Below the pieces are notes generated by a model, which saw only the letters and a program-made list of their open reading frames with translations, was not told the origin of the DNA and did no database searches. Shown here piece by piece: positions 43,400-51,517 of a stretch of 64,000 bases of DNA (position 1 is the stretch's first letter; the number at the start of each line of letters is the position of its first letter). Source of the DNA: ECT2AJA-110-A sp035399845 (GTDB taxonomy: Bacteria > Planctomycetota > Phycisphaerae > UBA1845 > UTPLA1). The translations under genes and the position numbers were made by a program. The stretch is taken from contig DAOPJV010000008.1 of NCBI GenBank assembly GCA_035399845.1, positions 62,001 to 126,000 of the forward strand, read 5' to 3'.

Positions 43400-44377
43400 A
43401 TGTTCGCTATTTGCCATGTTCGGCAGCATCCAGGATCGCGAGTTCGCTCGCGTGGTTTCACACTCATCGAACTTCTGGTCGTCATCTCCATTATTTCGCT
43501 CTTACTATCGATACTCCTTCCGGCGCTGACCTCGGCGCGCGTACAGGCTCGAAAGACCAAGTGCGCCGCCGAGCTGCACGCCATCGGCATTGCCATGGCG
43601 TCGTGTCAGAACGAGTACAACGATTTCTTCCCCATGTGGGACGACGGAGAGCGCAGCACGGTCAATGATCGAATCATTGCCACGTGGCTCGACGCGCTCA
43701 AACAACGCCATTTCTACGGATGGGACGGGGGATACTGCCCGGCCGATCCGCTGCCCGATCCGCTGAACGAACAGCGCGGCGCCGCCTGGGGCTTCAACTA
43801 TCCCCGCGGTCCGGCCGTTGCGACGTCGAATCGACAGGGCGTGGACTACAGCTACGGCATCAGCATTCCGCTGGCGTCGGCGGCGCACCTTTCAGACCTG
43901 CCTTACACCTATACCGTCAACGGGCAGACGATCACGGAATCGGCGAAGCAGCTCTGCTCCAGGAACATTGATCGTCGCGTTCTGGTCGGCGACGCGTTCT
44001 GGGACTGGATTCACAACATGTCGGCGTACGGACTGAGGTTCGGCGCTTTCGATGTCGGCTCCTGGTACAACAACACGGCCGGCTATCGCCACGGTGTGAC
44101 CGGGACTCGTCGCCCTCAGGGCAACTTCCTGATGCAGGATCTCCACGTCGAATCTGTCACGTACGATCTCTCCCGTTTCACGATGGGCGTTGACACGAAC
44201 AAGGTATTCATCACCTATCCGGGTGAGCCCCTGGGCATCTATCCGGCCCTGGGAATCGGAAATGCGACGGGCGGCGACTTCCCCAAGGATATTGATCCGT
44301 ATGCGATCACGGGGGCCTCGGCCGCGCAGGCGCAATGGGATGCGGAGATTCGAATACGAAAAGGTTGGGGAGTGTAA
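43400..44377 (+). CDS. Type II prepilin / pseudopilin, H-X9-DG-like family
   Basis: This 325-residue protein carries the prepilin signal RGFTLIELLVVISII: cleavage after G19, methylated F20, and E24 five residues in. The following hydrophobic helix is a pilin N-helix. The C-terminal half is the globular region seen in the many planctomycete prepilins of the DUF1559 / H-X9-DG type. The family hallmark is degenerate: where NVLFADGSV-like sequence is expected it reads NFLMQDLHVE. It would be processed by a prepilin peptidase and assembled in a type II secretion pseudopilus or pilus. A ribosome site (GGGAGG) precedes the ATG. It lies between the zinc-ribbon gene and the PQQ-propeller gene, which may be its export cargo. 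Confidence 0.88.
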   Translation: MFAICHVRQHPGSRVRSRGFTLIELLVVISIISLLLSILLPALTSARVQARKTKCAAELHAIGIAMASCQNEYNDFFPMWDDGERSTVNDRIIATWLDALKQRHFYGWDGGYCPADPLPDPLNEQRGAAWGFNYPRGPAVATSNRQGVDYSYGISIPLASAAHLSDLPYTYTVNGQTITESAKQLCSRNIDRRVLVGDAFWDWIHNMSAYGLRFGAFDVGSWYNNTAGYRHGVTGTRRPQGNFLMQDLHVESVTYDLSRFTMGVDTNKVFITYPGEPLGIYPALGIGNATGGDFPKDIDPYAITGASAAQAQWDAEIRIRKGWGV

Positions 44378-44490
44378 TCGGCGTACGCGCGTGCGGGCGG
44401 AATGCTCGTGTTCGCAGCCGTCTGGACAACCACACGTTTCACGTTACGGCGTACCGAACTGTGATTCAATTCTGTGAAAAGGAGGAACAT

Positions 44491-46881
44491 ATGAAGCCAC
44501 GAGTCAAATGGACCGCCCTTGCCGTCGCCCTGATGTTGTCTGCGGCGGGCTCTGCGTTCGCACAGGACAATCTCGATGGTCCCTGGGCGATGAAGAATGG
44601 AAATCTCGCTGGACAGGCCCGCTCGGACCAGATTCCGGTTCTCTTCGGCCCCGGGTCCACGATGCAGGAGGCGTTTCGTCTGGACGTCGTCGCGCAGGGA
44701 GCGGCGCGGGTCGGAGGTCGTGGCGCCATTACGTTCGATTCCGCCGGAAACATCTATTGGCGAACGACCGCGGGCAACAACAAGCTCGCGAAGGCGGACC
44801 CGTCCGGCAACCTGCTCTGGATTGCCAAGGGCGCCGGCGGAGGTGACTACGTCTTCGGAAACGCGTGGAATTCGACGTCGCCCGTCGTCGGCCAGGATCG
44901 TGTCTACGGACTTGGCGCCGGCGCCGGTTATCTCGACGGCAATTCGGCGACACCCGCCCCGTCGAACCATCCGATGGTCGCGGCCTTCGACAAGGGCACG
45001 GGCGCGCTGATCTGGGAAACGCAGCTGCCCGAAGACGGCATTTACCCGCAGGGCTGGGCCGCTGACGAAGGTCATACCCCGCTGCTCTACAACGGAAAAC
45101 TCTACGTTGTGGGTCCTGTCGAAACCGTCAACGGCTTCTTCAGCTTCAATGTCTATCAGCTTGACGCCGCAACGGGCGCCATCGACTGGGATACGACCGG
45201 CGCGCCGCTGTTCTGGTTCGTCAGTGGCCCCAAGAACGGAACCACGGCGTTTGCGGCCGACCTCTTCGGCGCCGGCGTCCACGGTATCTTCGTCAATTCG
45301 TCCAGCGGTTCCGGATCGGATACCGTCGGTGAGGTCTTTGCGATTCGCGTCGACTCAAACCTCGGGACGGCGACGGAAGAGTGGCAGGCGGACGGCGGTC
45401 ATGTCGCTCGCGGACACACGATCTTCAATCCGGCGAACAATCGCGTCTATACCCACACGTTCGCGGACTACGGAAACACCTGCTACAGCTTCGACGCCTT
45501 TACCGGCGCCGTGTATGGCGCGAACGCGCCCGGTGGCATCAACAACCACGGCTTCTATGACTTCGGCGCCCTTGCCTGGGACGACAATGGGATCGTCGCG
45601 GGTGGATCGAGCGGTGGCATTGCGACCTACGCCGAAGACACGATGAACCCGGGCACGATCATCGCGGATGCGTTCAAGTTCACGGATGATGAATGCGCGC
45701 CGAATTGGTTTGGTGAATTCCGCGTCCTCGGCCAGCTGCTTCAGGATGGGAATGGTCACAGCATCGTCATCAGCGGCACCAACAGTCGCGTGAACGCCGA
45801 TGCGCTTGATCCGTTCTGCCCCGAGGCCGGCGAAGGACCCTATCCGGACAAGACGGCGCGCGTCGTTGTGCTGGATCTCGATACCGCCTTGTCGTCGTTG
45901 GCGGCCGAAGATGGTCCGGCGTATATCGATGACATCGAGGTGCTCGAAGGCCCGGACATGATGAGTCTTACGTCGGTCTTCTCAGAAGACTTCGAGAGCT
46001 ACACGAATGGTCCGCTCCCGGGACAGGGTGGCTGGCTGGATGACAGCGTCGCCCCGTCGGGTGACACACCGGCCGATGTGGTCGACGACCCCACGGGTGG
46101 TGGCCAGGGCAAGGTCATGGAACTCGACGCCAACGGCGGCAACGGCGGCTGGCAGGGCGCGACGATTCCTCTGGCCGCGCCGGCGACGGGCGCCTATCGC
46201 GTCGTCCGATGGCGACAGTATCGCGACGACCTGAAGGACAACCTCTGGACGGACTCGAGCCCGAACGCGTCGTTCTCCGACAGCTGGCAGATTCAGTGGG
46301 ACTCCTCCGGAACCATGAGCCACACGGGCTTCAATGATTCGGACGCGGTTCCCGTGACAAAGGACATCTGGCAGACGGTAACGATCACTTACGGCGATGG
46401 CATTGTGGTTCTCGACATCGATGGGACGATGTCCGCCGTACCCGACATCGACGCGCCGTACACGATCACCAACATCACGTTCGAGCTGGAAGGCACCGCC
46501 GGCATCGATCCGGAGCACGCGGTTCTCAATGCGCCGTTGGCGGTCTATGACACCGGCGTCAATGCACAGAATGCGTTCACGATTCGCGGCGGTCCTGTTG
46601 CGGGCCCCGATGGCAAGATCTACTACTTCGACAACGGAACGCAGGAACTCGTTGCCCTCGAACCGGGTTCGACGTTCAGCGCCGATCCGGATTGTGACGG
46701 AACCCTGACACTCGCTGACATCGGACCGTTCTCGGCGGCCCTCGTCGGCGGTGAACCCGCCTGGATTACGGCCAACGGCGGTTCCCCGTCGTGCGCCTAC
46801 CTGCCGGCCAATGACATGAATAACGACAGTGTCATCGACGGGACAGACATTCAGGTGATGGTCAGCCAGCTGCTGAACTAA
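44491..46881 (+). CDS. Secreted PQQ-type beta-propeller with inserted LamG-like domain and dockerin
   Basis: AAGGAGG sits 5 bases before the ATG at 44491, which begins a clean signal peptide ending at SAFA (residue about 24). The mature protein of about 770 residues shows PQQ-type propeller blades (GTGALIWETQLP, ATGAIDWDTTGAP, DGKIYYFDNGTQELVALEPG). Between the penultimate and last blades a jelly-roll domain is inserted (about 495-677, EDFESYTNGPLPGQGGW). A dockerin-type pair of calcium loops ends the protein (about 731-796; DCDGTLTLADIGPF, DMNNDSVIDGTDIQVM). No heme or quinone-binding residues are evident, so it is probably a binding or scaffold propeller and not a dehydrogenase. It follows the prepilin gene by 113 bases and is ended by a strong terminator. 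Confidence 0.85.
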   Translation: MKPRVKWTALAVALMLSAAGSAFAQDNLDGPWAMKNGNLAGQARSDQIPVLFGPGSTMQEAFRLDVVAQGAARVGGRGAITFDSAGNIYWRTTAGNNKLAKADPSGNLLWIAKGAGGGDYVFGNAWNSTSPVVGQDRVYGLGAGAGYLDGNSATPAPSNHPMVAAFDKGTGALIWETQLPEDGIYPQGWAADEGHTPLLYNGKLYVVGPVETVNGFFSFNVYQLDAATGAIDWDTTGAPLFWFVSGPKNGTTAFAADLFGAGVHGIFVNSSSGSGSDTVGEVFAIRVDSNLGTATEEWQADGGHVARGHTIFNPANNRVYTHTFADYGNTCYSFDAFTGAVYGANAPGGINNHGFYDFGALAWDDNGIVAGGSSGGIATYAEDTMNPGTIIADAFKFTDDECAPNWFGEFRVLGQLLQDGNGHSIVISGTNSRVNADALDPFCPEAGEGPYPDKTARVVVLDLDTALSSLAAEDGPAYIDDIEVLEGPDMMSLTSVFSEDFESYTNGPLPGQGGWLDDSVAPSGDTPADVVDDPTGGGQGKVMELDANGGNGGWQGATIPLAAPATGAYRVVRWRQYRDDLKDNLWTDSSPNASFSDSWQIQWDSSGTMSHTGFNDSDAVPVTKDIWQTVTITYGDGIVVLDIDGTMSAVPDIDAPYTITNITFELEGTAGIDPEHAVLNAPLAVYDTGVNAQNAFTIRGGPVAGPDGKIYYFDNGTQELVALEPGSTFSADPDCDGTLTLADIGPFSAALVGGEPAWITANGGSPSCAYLPANDMNNDSVIDGTDIQVMVSQLLN

Positions 46882-46917
46882 CGAACACGGCTGAGCTCAG
46901 GACAGATGAACAACCAT

Positions 46918-46958
46918 GAGGGGCGATCGACATCAGGTCGATCGCCCCTCTTTCTTGC
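46918..46958 (+). terminator. Strong rho-independent terminator
   Basis: A perfect 14-bp stem (46918-46931 with 46937-46950, GAGGGGCGATCGAC and its complement), a 5-base loop and then TTTCTTGCTT. It ends the prepilin group and may also stop the leftward M24 peptidase transcript. Confidence 0.9.
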
Positions 46959-47086
46959 TTCTTCAGCAACTGGCGGGAAATCGGGGACTCCGCAATCGCC
47001 ACTCACCACGAGCGCGACGCTCGATACGCTCGTCCGAAACGGACGGCGCTGTCAACGGCCTGGAAGGTTGGGCTGGAGGGAATCCG

Positions 47087-48226
47087 TCAGATGATGGCGT
47101 TTTCAGGTTCGCACGAGACGTCGAGTGGTGTCAGATCGCTGAGCATCTCGCATCCGTCAGGAGTGACAGTGACGACGCTCTCCAGACGCACGCCAAACGC
47201 GTCGGAAACATAGATCCCGGGCTCAATCGTGAAGCACATGCCGGCTTCAAGCACCACGTCGCTTCCCCGAACAATAAATGGCGGCTCGTGGCCCTCGAGA
47301 CCAATGCCGTGCCCGAGTCGATGCAGAAAAGCGCGGCCAAAGCCGGCTCTGTCGATGATGGCGCGCGCCGTGGCGTCCACCTGGTGGGCGGTCACGCCCG
47401 GACGGATGAACGCAAGGGCGGCGTCGTGCGCCTGCCGAACAGTGGCGCAGGCCCTGCGAAGTTCCTCGTCGGTTTCGTTGATCAGATACGTGCGAGTCAT
47501 GTCGCCGCAGTACCCGTTTCGCCGGCAGACACAATCGACAACGACGCTGTCGCCGCGCCGAATTGTTCGCACGCCCGTGGGCAGATGCGGAACGGCGCCG
47601 TTCGGGCCGCTCTGGATTAGAACGATCTCCGGCATGGCGCCTTCCATGGCCAGGCGATCCGAGACGCTCTGGAAGACTTGGTCTTCCGTGGCGCCGGCGC
47701 CGAGCAGGGCGGCCGCATGGTCGAACACGATGGAGCAGTGTGCGCACGCCAGGCGAATGGCGCCGATTTCCTCGGCGGATTTGATCATCCGGATGCGCTC
47801 GAGGATTCCGTAGTCCGTTTCCAGCGTCGCCCGTGACAGACGGTCCTGCAGCCGATCGCGCACATCGAGCCAGGTGCGGGGATCCAGCAGGATCCGGCCT
47901 CGTTCGATGCCAAGGCTCGCCGCGGCCGCGGCCACGGCCTGATACGGATCCTCGTGTTCGTCCCACGGAAAGATCTCGCAGCGATCGCCGATCCGTTCGA
48001 CGGCGGACACTTCGAACGCCGGAATGACGAGGGCGCTCTCGCCACGCTGATTGACCAGCGCGCAGACCAGTCGATCCGATGGCCCGAACGGAAGGTTGCA
48101 GAATCCAAGGAGCGTTCGATCGTTGAACAGGAAACAGCCGTCCACCCCGGCGCCGGCCATGGCGACGGTCAGGCGATCGACGTGGTTCGCAACGATGCTG
48201 TCGGATATGCAGAGTGACGTTGTCAT
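47087..48226 (-). CDS. M24 metallopeptidase, Xaa-Pro dipeptidase/aminopeptidase-like
   Basis: This 379-residue cytoplasmic enzyme has the pita-bread fold of M24. The metal ligands are all present: D231 (VVVDCV), D242 (GDMTRT), H306 (LGHGIGLEGHEPP), E335 (FTIEPGIYV) and E349 (VRLES). The N-terminal 140 residues form the creatinase-type domain. Such enzymes cut N-terminal residues before proline or act on dipeptides. It is divergent from the sugar-uptake operon and shares its 5' region, including the operator-like site at 48295-48308. A role in processing peptides released by the metallopeptidase of the same putative regulon would fit but is inference. Confidence 0.92.
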   Translation of the reverse strand: MTTSLCISDSIVANHVDRLTVAMAGAGVDGCFLFNDRTLLGFCNLPFGPSDRLVCALVNQRGESALVIPAFEVSAVERIGDRCEIFPWDEHEDPYQAVAAAAASLGIERGRILLDPRTWLDVRDRLQDRLSRATLETDYGILERIRMIKSAEEIGAIRLACAHCSIVFDHAAALLGAGATEDQVFQSVSDRLAMEGAMPEIVLIQSGPNGAVPHLPTGVRTIRRGDSVVVDCVCRRNGYCGDMTRTYLINETDEELRRACATVRQAHDAALAFIRPGVTAHQVDATARAIIDRAGFGRAFLHRLGHGIGLEGHEPPFIVRGSDVVLEAGMCFTIEPGIYVSDAFGVRLESVVTVTPDGCEMLSDLTPLDVSCEPENAII

Positions 48227-48294
48227 GACGCGTTCATCGGCTCGTCAACGAGGGCGGCGGACCCCGCCCGTCATTGACTTGAATCACACCGTCA

Positions 48295-48308
48295 TGTTAA
48301 CCTTATCT
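48295..48308 (+). promoter_or_regulatory. Operator-like site f, between the M24 gene and the ABC operon
   Basis: TGTTAACCTTATCT agrees with the site at 31814 in 12 of 14 positions. TTGACT at 48274-48279 just upstream could be a -35 box. The site could control both divergent units. Confidence 0.55.
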
Positions 48309-48376
48309 TTGAGGGAATGCCAGCAAAACCGACGACTTCACGCCGGGGTCCTGCGTTCTGCAAGTTGTTTATCCGT

Positions 48377-49759
48377 ATGATCTTGCGACCCCAATTCCAA
48401 TCTCAGGTCCACGAACGGCCACAAGGTGGGTCCTGGCGGCCGAATTGGTATCGATCACGTTGGATCGGATGCGGCGGCGTTTCTGCAGGGGCGGTGATTA
48501 TTGGACTTGGATTCGGGGCGATCGCGGCGATTTCCTGCCAGGAATCCCGCTCGGAATCCCCGCCGCAGACGACTATCCTGCGCGTCGCGAATTGGGAGGG
48601 CCCCTCGGTTGACGCCGGCTTCCTGCTGCAGGAGCGATCGCTGCGAGAGGAGTTCGAACGTCGTCATCCCGGCGTCCGGATCAAGATCGAGAACATTCCG
48701 GGGGAGGGGCAATACGTTCCCAAGCTCCTGATGATGTTTGTCGCGAAACGCGCTCCCGACGTGCTTCAGCTCGACGCGTCGTACGCGTCTGTCTTCATCG
48801 ACAACGATCTGCTTCTCGACATGACGCCGATCATTGAGTCCGACACGTCGTTTGAACTGGATCGATATTTCAGAAACGTCGTTGACGTTGCGCGTCGCGG
48901 AGACGCTCTCTACGCGATCCCACTCGATTTCACGCCGCTCGTGCTGTTCTACAACAAACGCCTGTTCGACGAAGCGAACATCCCGTATCCGAATCGGGAC
49001 TGGACCTGCGACGAGTTTCTGGAGGTTGCCCGGGCGCTGACCATCGACCCTCCGGGTGACGCTTCGAAGAAGCAGTACGGGTTGTATTTCAGGAACCTGA
49101 TGTCGCTCTGGGTTCCCTGGATCTGGGCCAACGGCGGCAGTGTGCTGAGTCCGGACGGCCAACATGCCGAAGGCTACTTCAACAGCGAGCAGTCCATCAC
49201 GGCGATCCGGTTTCTGACGGACATGATCACGCAGTCTCACGTCGCGCCGAGTGACTCGGAGGCGGCGGCGGCCGGCGTCGACCTCTTCCAGGTCGGACGA
49301 GCCGCCATGAATGTGGCTGGGCATTGGATGATCATCGACTACCGCACGGCGAACGTCGATTTCGGCGTGACAATGCTGCCGTCAAACACGGGCCGCCCTC
49401 GGACCGTCATTTACGAGTCCGGCCTGGCGATCAATCGAGAGACGAAACAGCAAACGCTCGCGTGGGAATACGTCAAGTTCATGACGAGCGCCGAAGTGCA
49501 GAAGATTCGCGTATCGAGCGGACTCGCGATTTCGGCGCAGAAGGATGTTGCGGAATACTACGCCTCGGATGAACAGGAGCAGACATTCCTGGAAGCGGTC
49601 GAGTACGCGAGCGGACCGCGCGGCGCTCGCGTGGAACCGTACGCCGTGATCGAGGACCTGGGGCGCGAGGTGGTTGAGAACATCGTGAACGGAATGCCCG
49701 TTCGCGCGGCGATCAATCAGGCTGCGCAGCTGATGGAGCGGGAGCTGAGCCAGCAATGA
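48377..49759 (+). CDS. Sugar ABC transporter substrate-binding lipoprotein
   Basis: This is a family 1 extracellular solute-binding protein. From the ATG at 48377 the signal is long, with the lipobox AAISC and Cys54. An ATG at 48317 is possible but only a base or two from its ribosome site and inside the operator zone. After the lipobox the protein shows the two-lobed fold: TTILRVANWEG at the start, HPGVRIKIENIPGEGQYVPKLL, DVLQLDASY, the hinge YAIPLDFTPLVLFYNKRLFDE and LQFWxx-type lobes to the end. It binds a sugar or oligosaccharide outside the membrane and hands it to the two permeases whose genes overlap or follow at once (4-base overlap). Its ligand is unknown. Confidence 0.9.
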   Translation: MILRPQFQSQVHERPQGGSWRPNWYRSRWIGCGGVSAGAVIIGLGFGAIAAISCQESRSESPPQTTILRVANWEGPSVDAGFLLQERSLREEFERRHPGVRIKIENIPGEGQYVPKLLMMFVAKRAPDVLQLDASYASVFIDNDLLLDMTPIIESDTSFELDRYFRNVVDVARRGDALYAIPLDFTPLVLFYNKRLFDEANIPYPNRDWTCDEFLEVARALTIDPPGDASKKQYGLYFRNLMSLWVPWIWANGGSVLSPDGQHAEGYFNSEQSITAIRFLTDMITQSHVAPSDSEAAAAGVDLFQVGRAAMNVAGHWMIIDYRTANVDFGVTMLPSNTGRPRTVIYESGLAINRETKQQTLAWEYVKFMTSAEVQKIRVSSGLAISAQKDVAEYYASDEQEQTFLEAVEYASGPRGARVEPYAVIEDLGREVVENIVNGMPVRAAINQAAQLMERELSQQ

Positions 49760-50661
49760 CGCAAGGCCGCCCAAAATCCATTGCAGGATACCTGTTCGTC
49801 GGTCCGGCGATGCTCTACCTCGGCGTCTTCACGGTTCTGCCGATGGTCGTGGCCGCATACCTCAGCTTCCATCACTGGCATCTGCTCAAACCGGATCACC
49901 CTTTCGTGGGGCTGGACAATTATCGACGCCTGTTGGATGACCCGTATTTCGTGAATGCGATTCAAAACACGATCGCGTTTACGGCGCTGAGCGTTCCCGT
50001 GGGCATGGCCGTTGCCCTGGCGGCGGCGGTCCTGTTGAACCGGTCGATCCCCGGCATCCGGTTGTTCCGGACTGTGTTCTATATTCCGTCAGTGTGTTCG
50101 CAGGTCGCGCTGTCGATGATCTGGATCTGGGTGACGCTGCCGAACGCCGGCTTCTTCAACTGGCTGATCGGCGGACTGAACGCGTGCCTCGGCACAAGCT
50201 TCTCAACGGATGTGAATTTTCTCACCCGGTTCCCGATGATTTCAGTGGTCCTGCTGTTCATCTGGAACGGGCTCGGACCGCGGATGGTCATTTTTCTGGC
50301 CGGTCTCCAGAATATCCCCGAGTCCCTCTACGAGGCGGCGCGGGTTGATGGCGCGACCGGTTGGCAGCGATTTCGTCATATCACGATGCCGCTGCTGGCG
50401 CCGACAACGTTCTTCATTCTCGTGACGACGACAATCGCCGCGCTCCAGATTTTCACGCCGATTTACGTGATGACGCAGGGCGGACCGAATCGCGCGACGG
50501 ATGTCGTTGTGTTCCATATCTACAAGGAGGCGTGGCACAAGTTCCACATCGGTCAGGCGAGCGCCATGAGCTACGTGCTGTTCTCGATCATCATGGTGAT
50601 TTCGCTCCTGCAGTTCTGGGTGATGAAACGGCGATCGGACAGCATCGCGGAGGCCGTTTAG
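49756..50661 (+). CDS. Sugar ABC transporter permease, MalF/UgpA-like
   Basis: This 301-residue inner-membrane protein has about six transmembrane helices and the cytoplasmic EAA loop (EAARVDGATGWQRFRHITMP, residues 193-212) that docks the ATPase. It starts within the stop codon of the binding protein gene (ATGA overlap). It lacks the large periplasmic insert of MalF, as in most sugar importers. Partner: the second permease 6 bases downstream. Confidence 0.95.
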   Translation: MTQGRPKSIAGYLFVGPAMLYLGVFTVLPMVVAAYLSFHHWHLLKPDHPFVGLDNYRRLLDDPYFVNAIQNTIAFTALSVPVGMAVALAAAVLLNRSIPGIRLFRTVFYIPSVCSQVALSMIWIWVTLPNAGFFNWLIGGLNACLGTSFSTDVNFLTRFPMISVVLLFIWNGLGPRMVIFLAGLQNIPESLYEAARVDGATGWQRFRHITMPLLAPTTFFILVTTTIAALQIFTPIYVMTQGGPNRATDVVVFHIYKEAWHKFHIGQASAMSYVLFSIIMVISLLQFWVMKRRSDSIAEAV

Positions 50662-50667
50662 GCGACG

Positions 50668-51513
50668 ATGAGCGCAGCTCGATTCATCAAACTCGTTCTC
50701 GTGTACTCGCTGCTGCTGGTCGGCGGTGTATTGACCGCGCTGCCGTTCATCTGGATGGCGCTGACGTCGCTTCAGCCGGCGCGCACGGCGATTTCATCTC
50801 CCCTTCAGCTGCTCAATCTCTCCAGGTGGTCGTTCGACAATTACGACTTCATCCTCAGGTTTCCCGAGCTGCCGATCGTGCGGATGGCGCTGAACAGCGT
50901 CATCGTGACGTTCGCGGTCATTCTGTTTCAGCTGACGATCTGCTCGCTCGCCGCCTACGCCTTCGCGAGGCTGCGATTCCCGGGGCGTGATCTGCTGTTC
51001 ATTCTCGTGACGCTCACGATGATGGTGCCGACCGTCGTCATGATTGTGCCGTTGTTCATTACCGTGGAGCGCATGGGGCTGCTGGATACCTACGCGGGCC
51101 TGATCCTGCCGTATCCCTATCTGAACACGGCGTTCGGGATATTCCTGCTTCGACAGCATTTCATGTCGATTCCCCGGAGCCTCGATGAGGCCGCGGAGCT
51201 GGACGGCTGTTCGAAGCTCGGCATTCTCTGGCACGTGATCCTGCCGTCCTCGAAGCCGGCGCTGGCGACACTGGCGGCGTTTGGGTTCATCTGGACGTGG
51301 ACCGATTTCTACTGGCCGCTGCTGGCGACGAGCACGCGCGAGATGCGCACGCTGGAAGTCGGTCTGTCGATGTTCAAGGAATCCTACGGGGCCACGAACT
51401 GGCCGATCCAGATGGCGGCGGCGGTGATTGTCCTGGTTCCGGCGATGGCGTTCTTCCTCGCCCTCCAGCGTTACTTTGTCAGAGGTGTGGTTCAATCCGG
51501 ACTGAAAGGATAA
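50668..51513 (+). CDS. Sugar ABC transporter permease, MalG/UgpE-like
   Basis: This 281-residue inner-membrane protein has six predicted helices and an EAA loop (EAAELDGCSKLGILWHVILP, residues 174-193). It pairs with the upstream permease. No ATP-binding subunit is encoded in the operon or window, so a shared MsmK/UgpC-type ATPase encoded elsewhere is presumably used, as in many bacteria of this kind. Confidence 0.95.
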   Translation: MSAARFIKLVLVYSLLLVGGVLTALPFIWMALTSLQPARTAISSPLQLLNLSRWSFDNYDFILRFPELPIVRMALNSVIVTFAVILFQLTICSLAAYAFARLRFPGRDLLFILVTLTMMVPTVVMIVPLFITVERMGLLDTYAGLILPYPYLNTAFGIFLLRQHFMSIPRSLDEAAELDGCSKLGILWHVILPSSKPALATLAAFGFIWTWTDFYWPLLATSTREMRTLEVGLSMFKESYGATNWPIQMAAAVIVLVPAMAFFLALQRYFVRGVVQSGLKG

Positions 51514-51517
51514 ATGG

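Noticed and set aside
44410..44475. TTACGG near 44443 as a fifth copy of the shared promoter
   Set aside because: The seventh base differs and no TCGTTT box lies 15 bases downstream.
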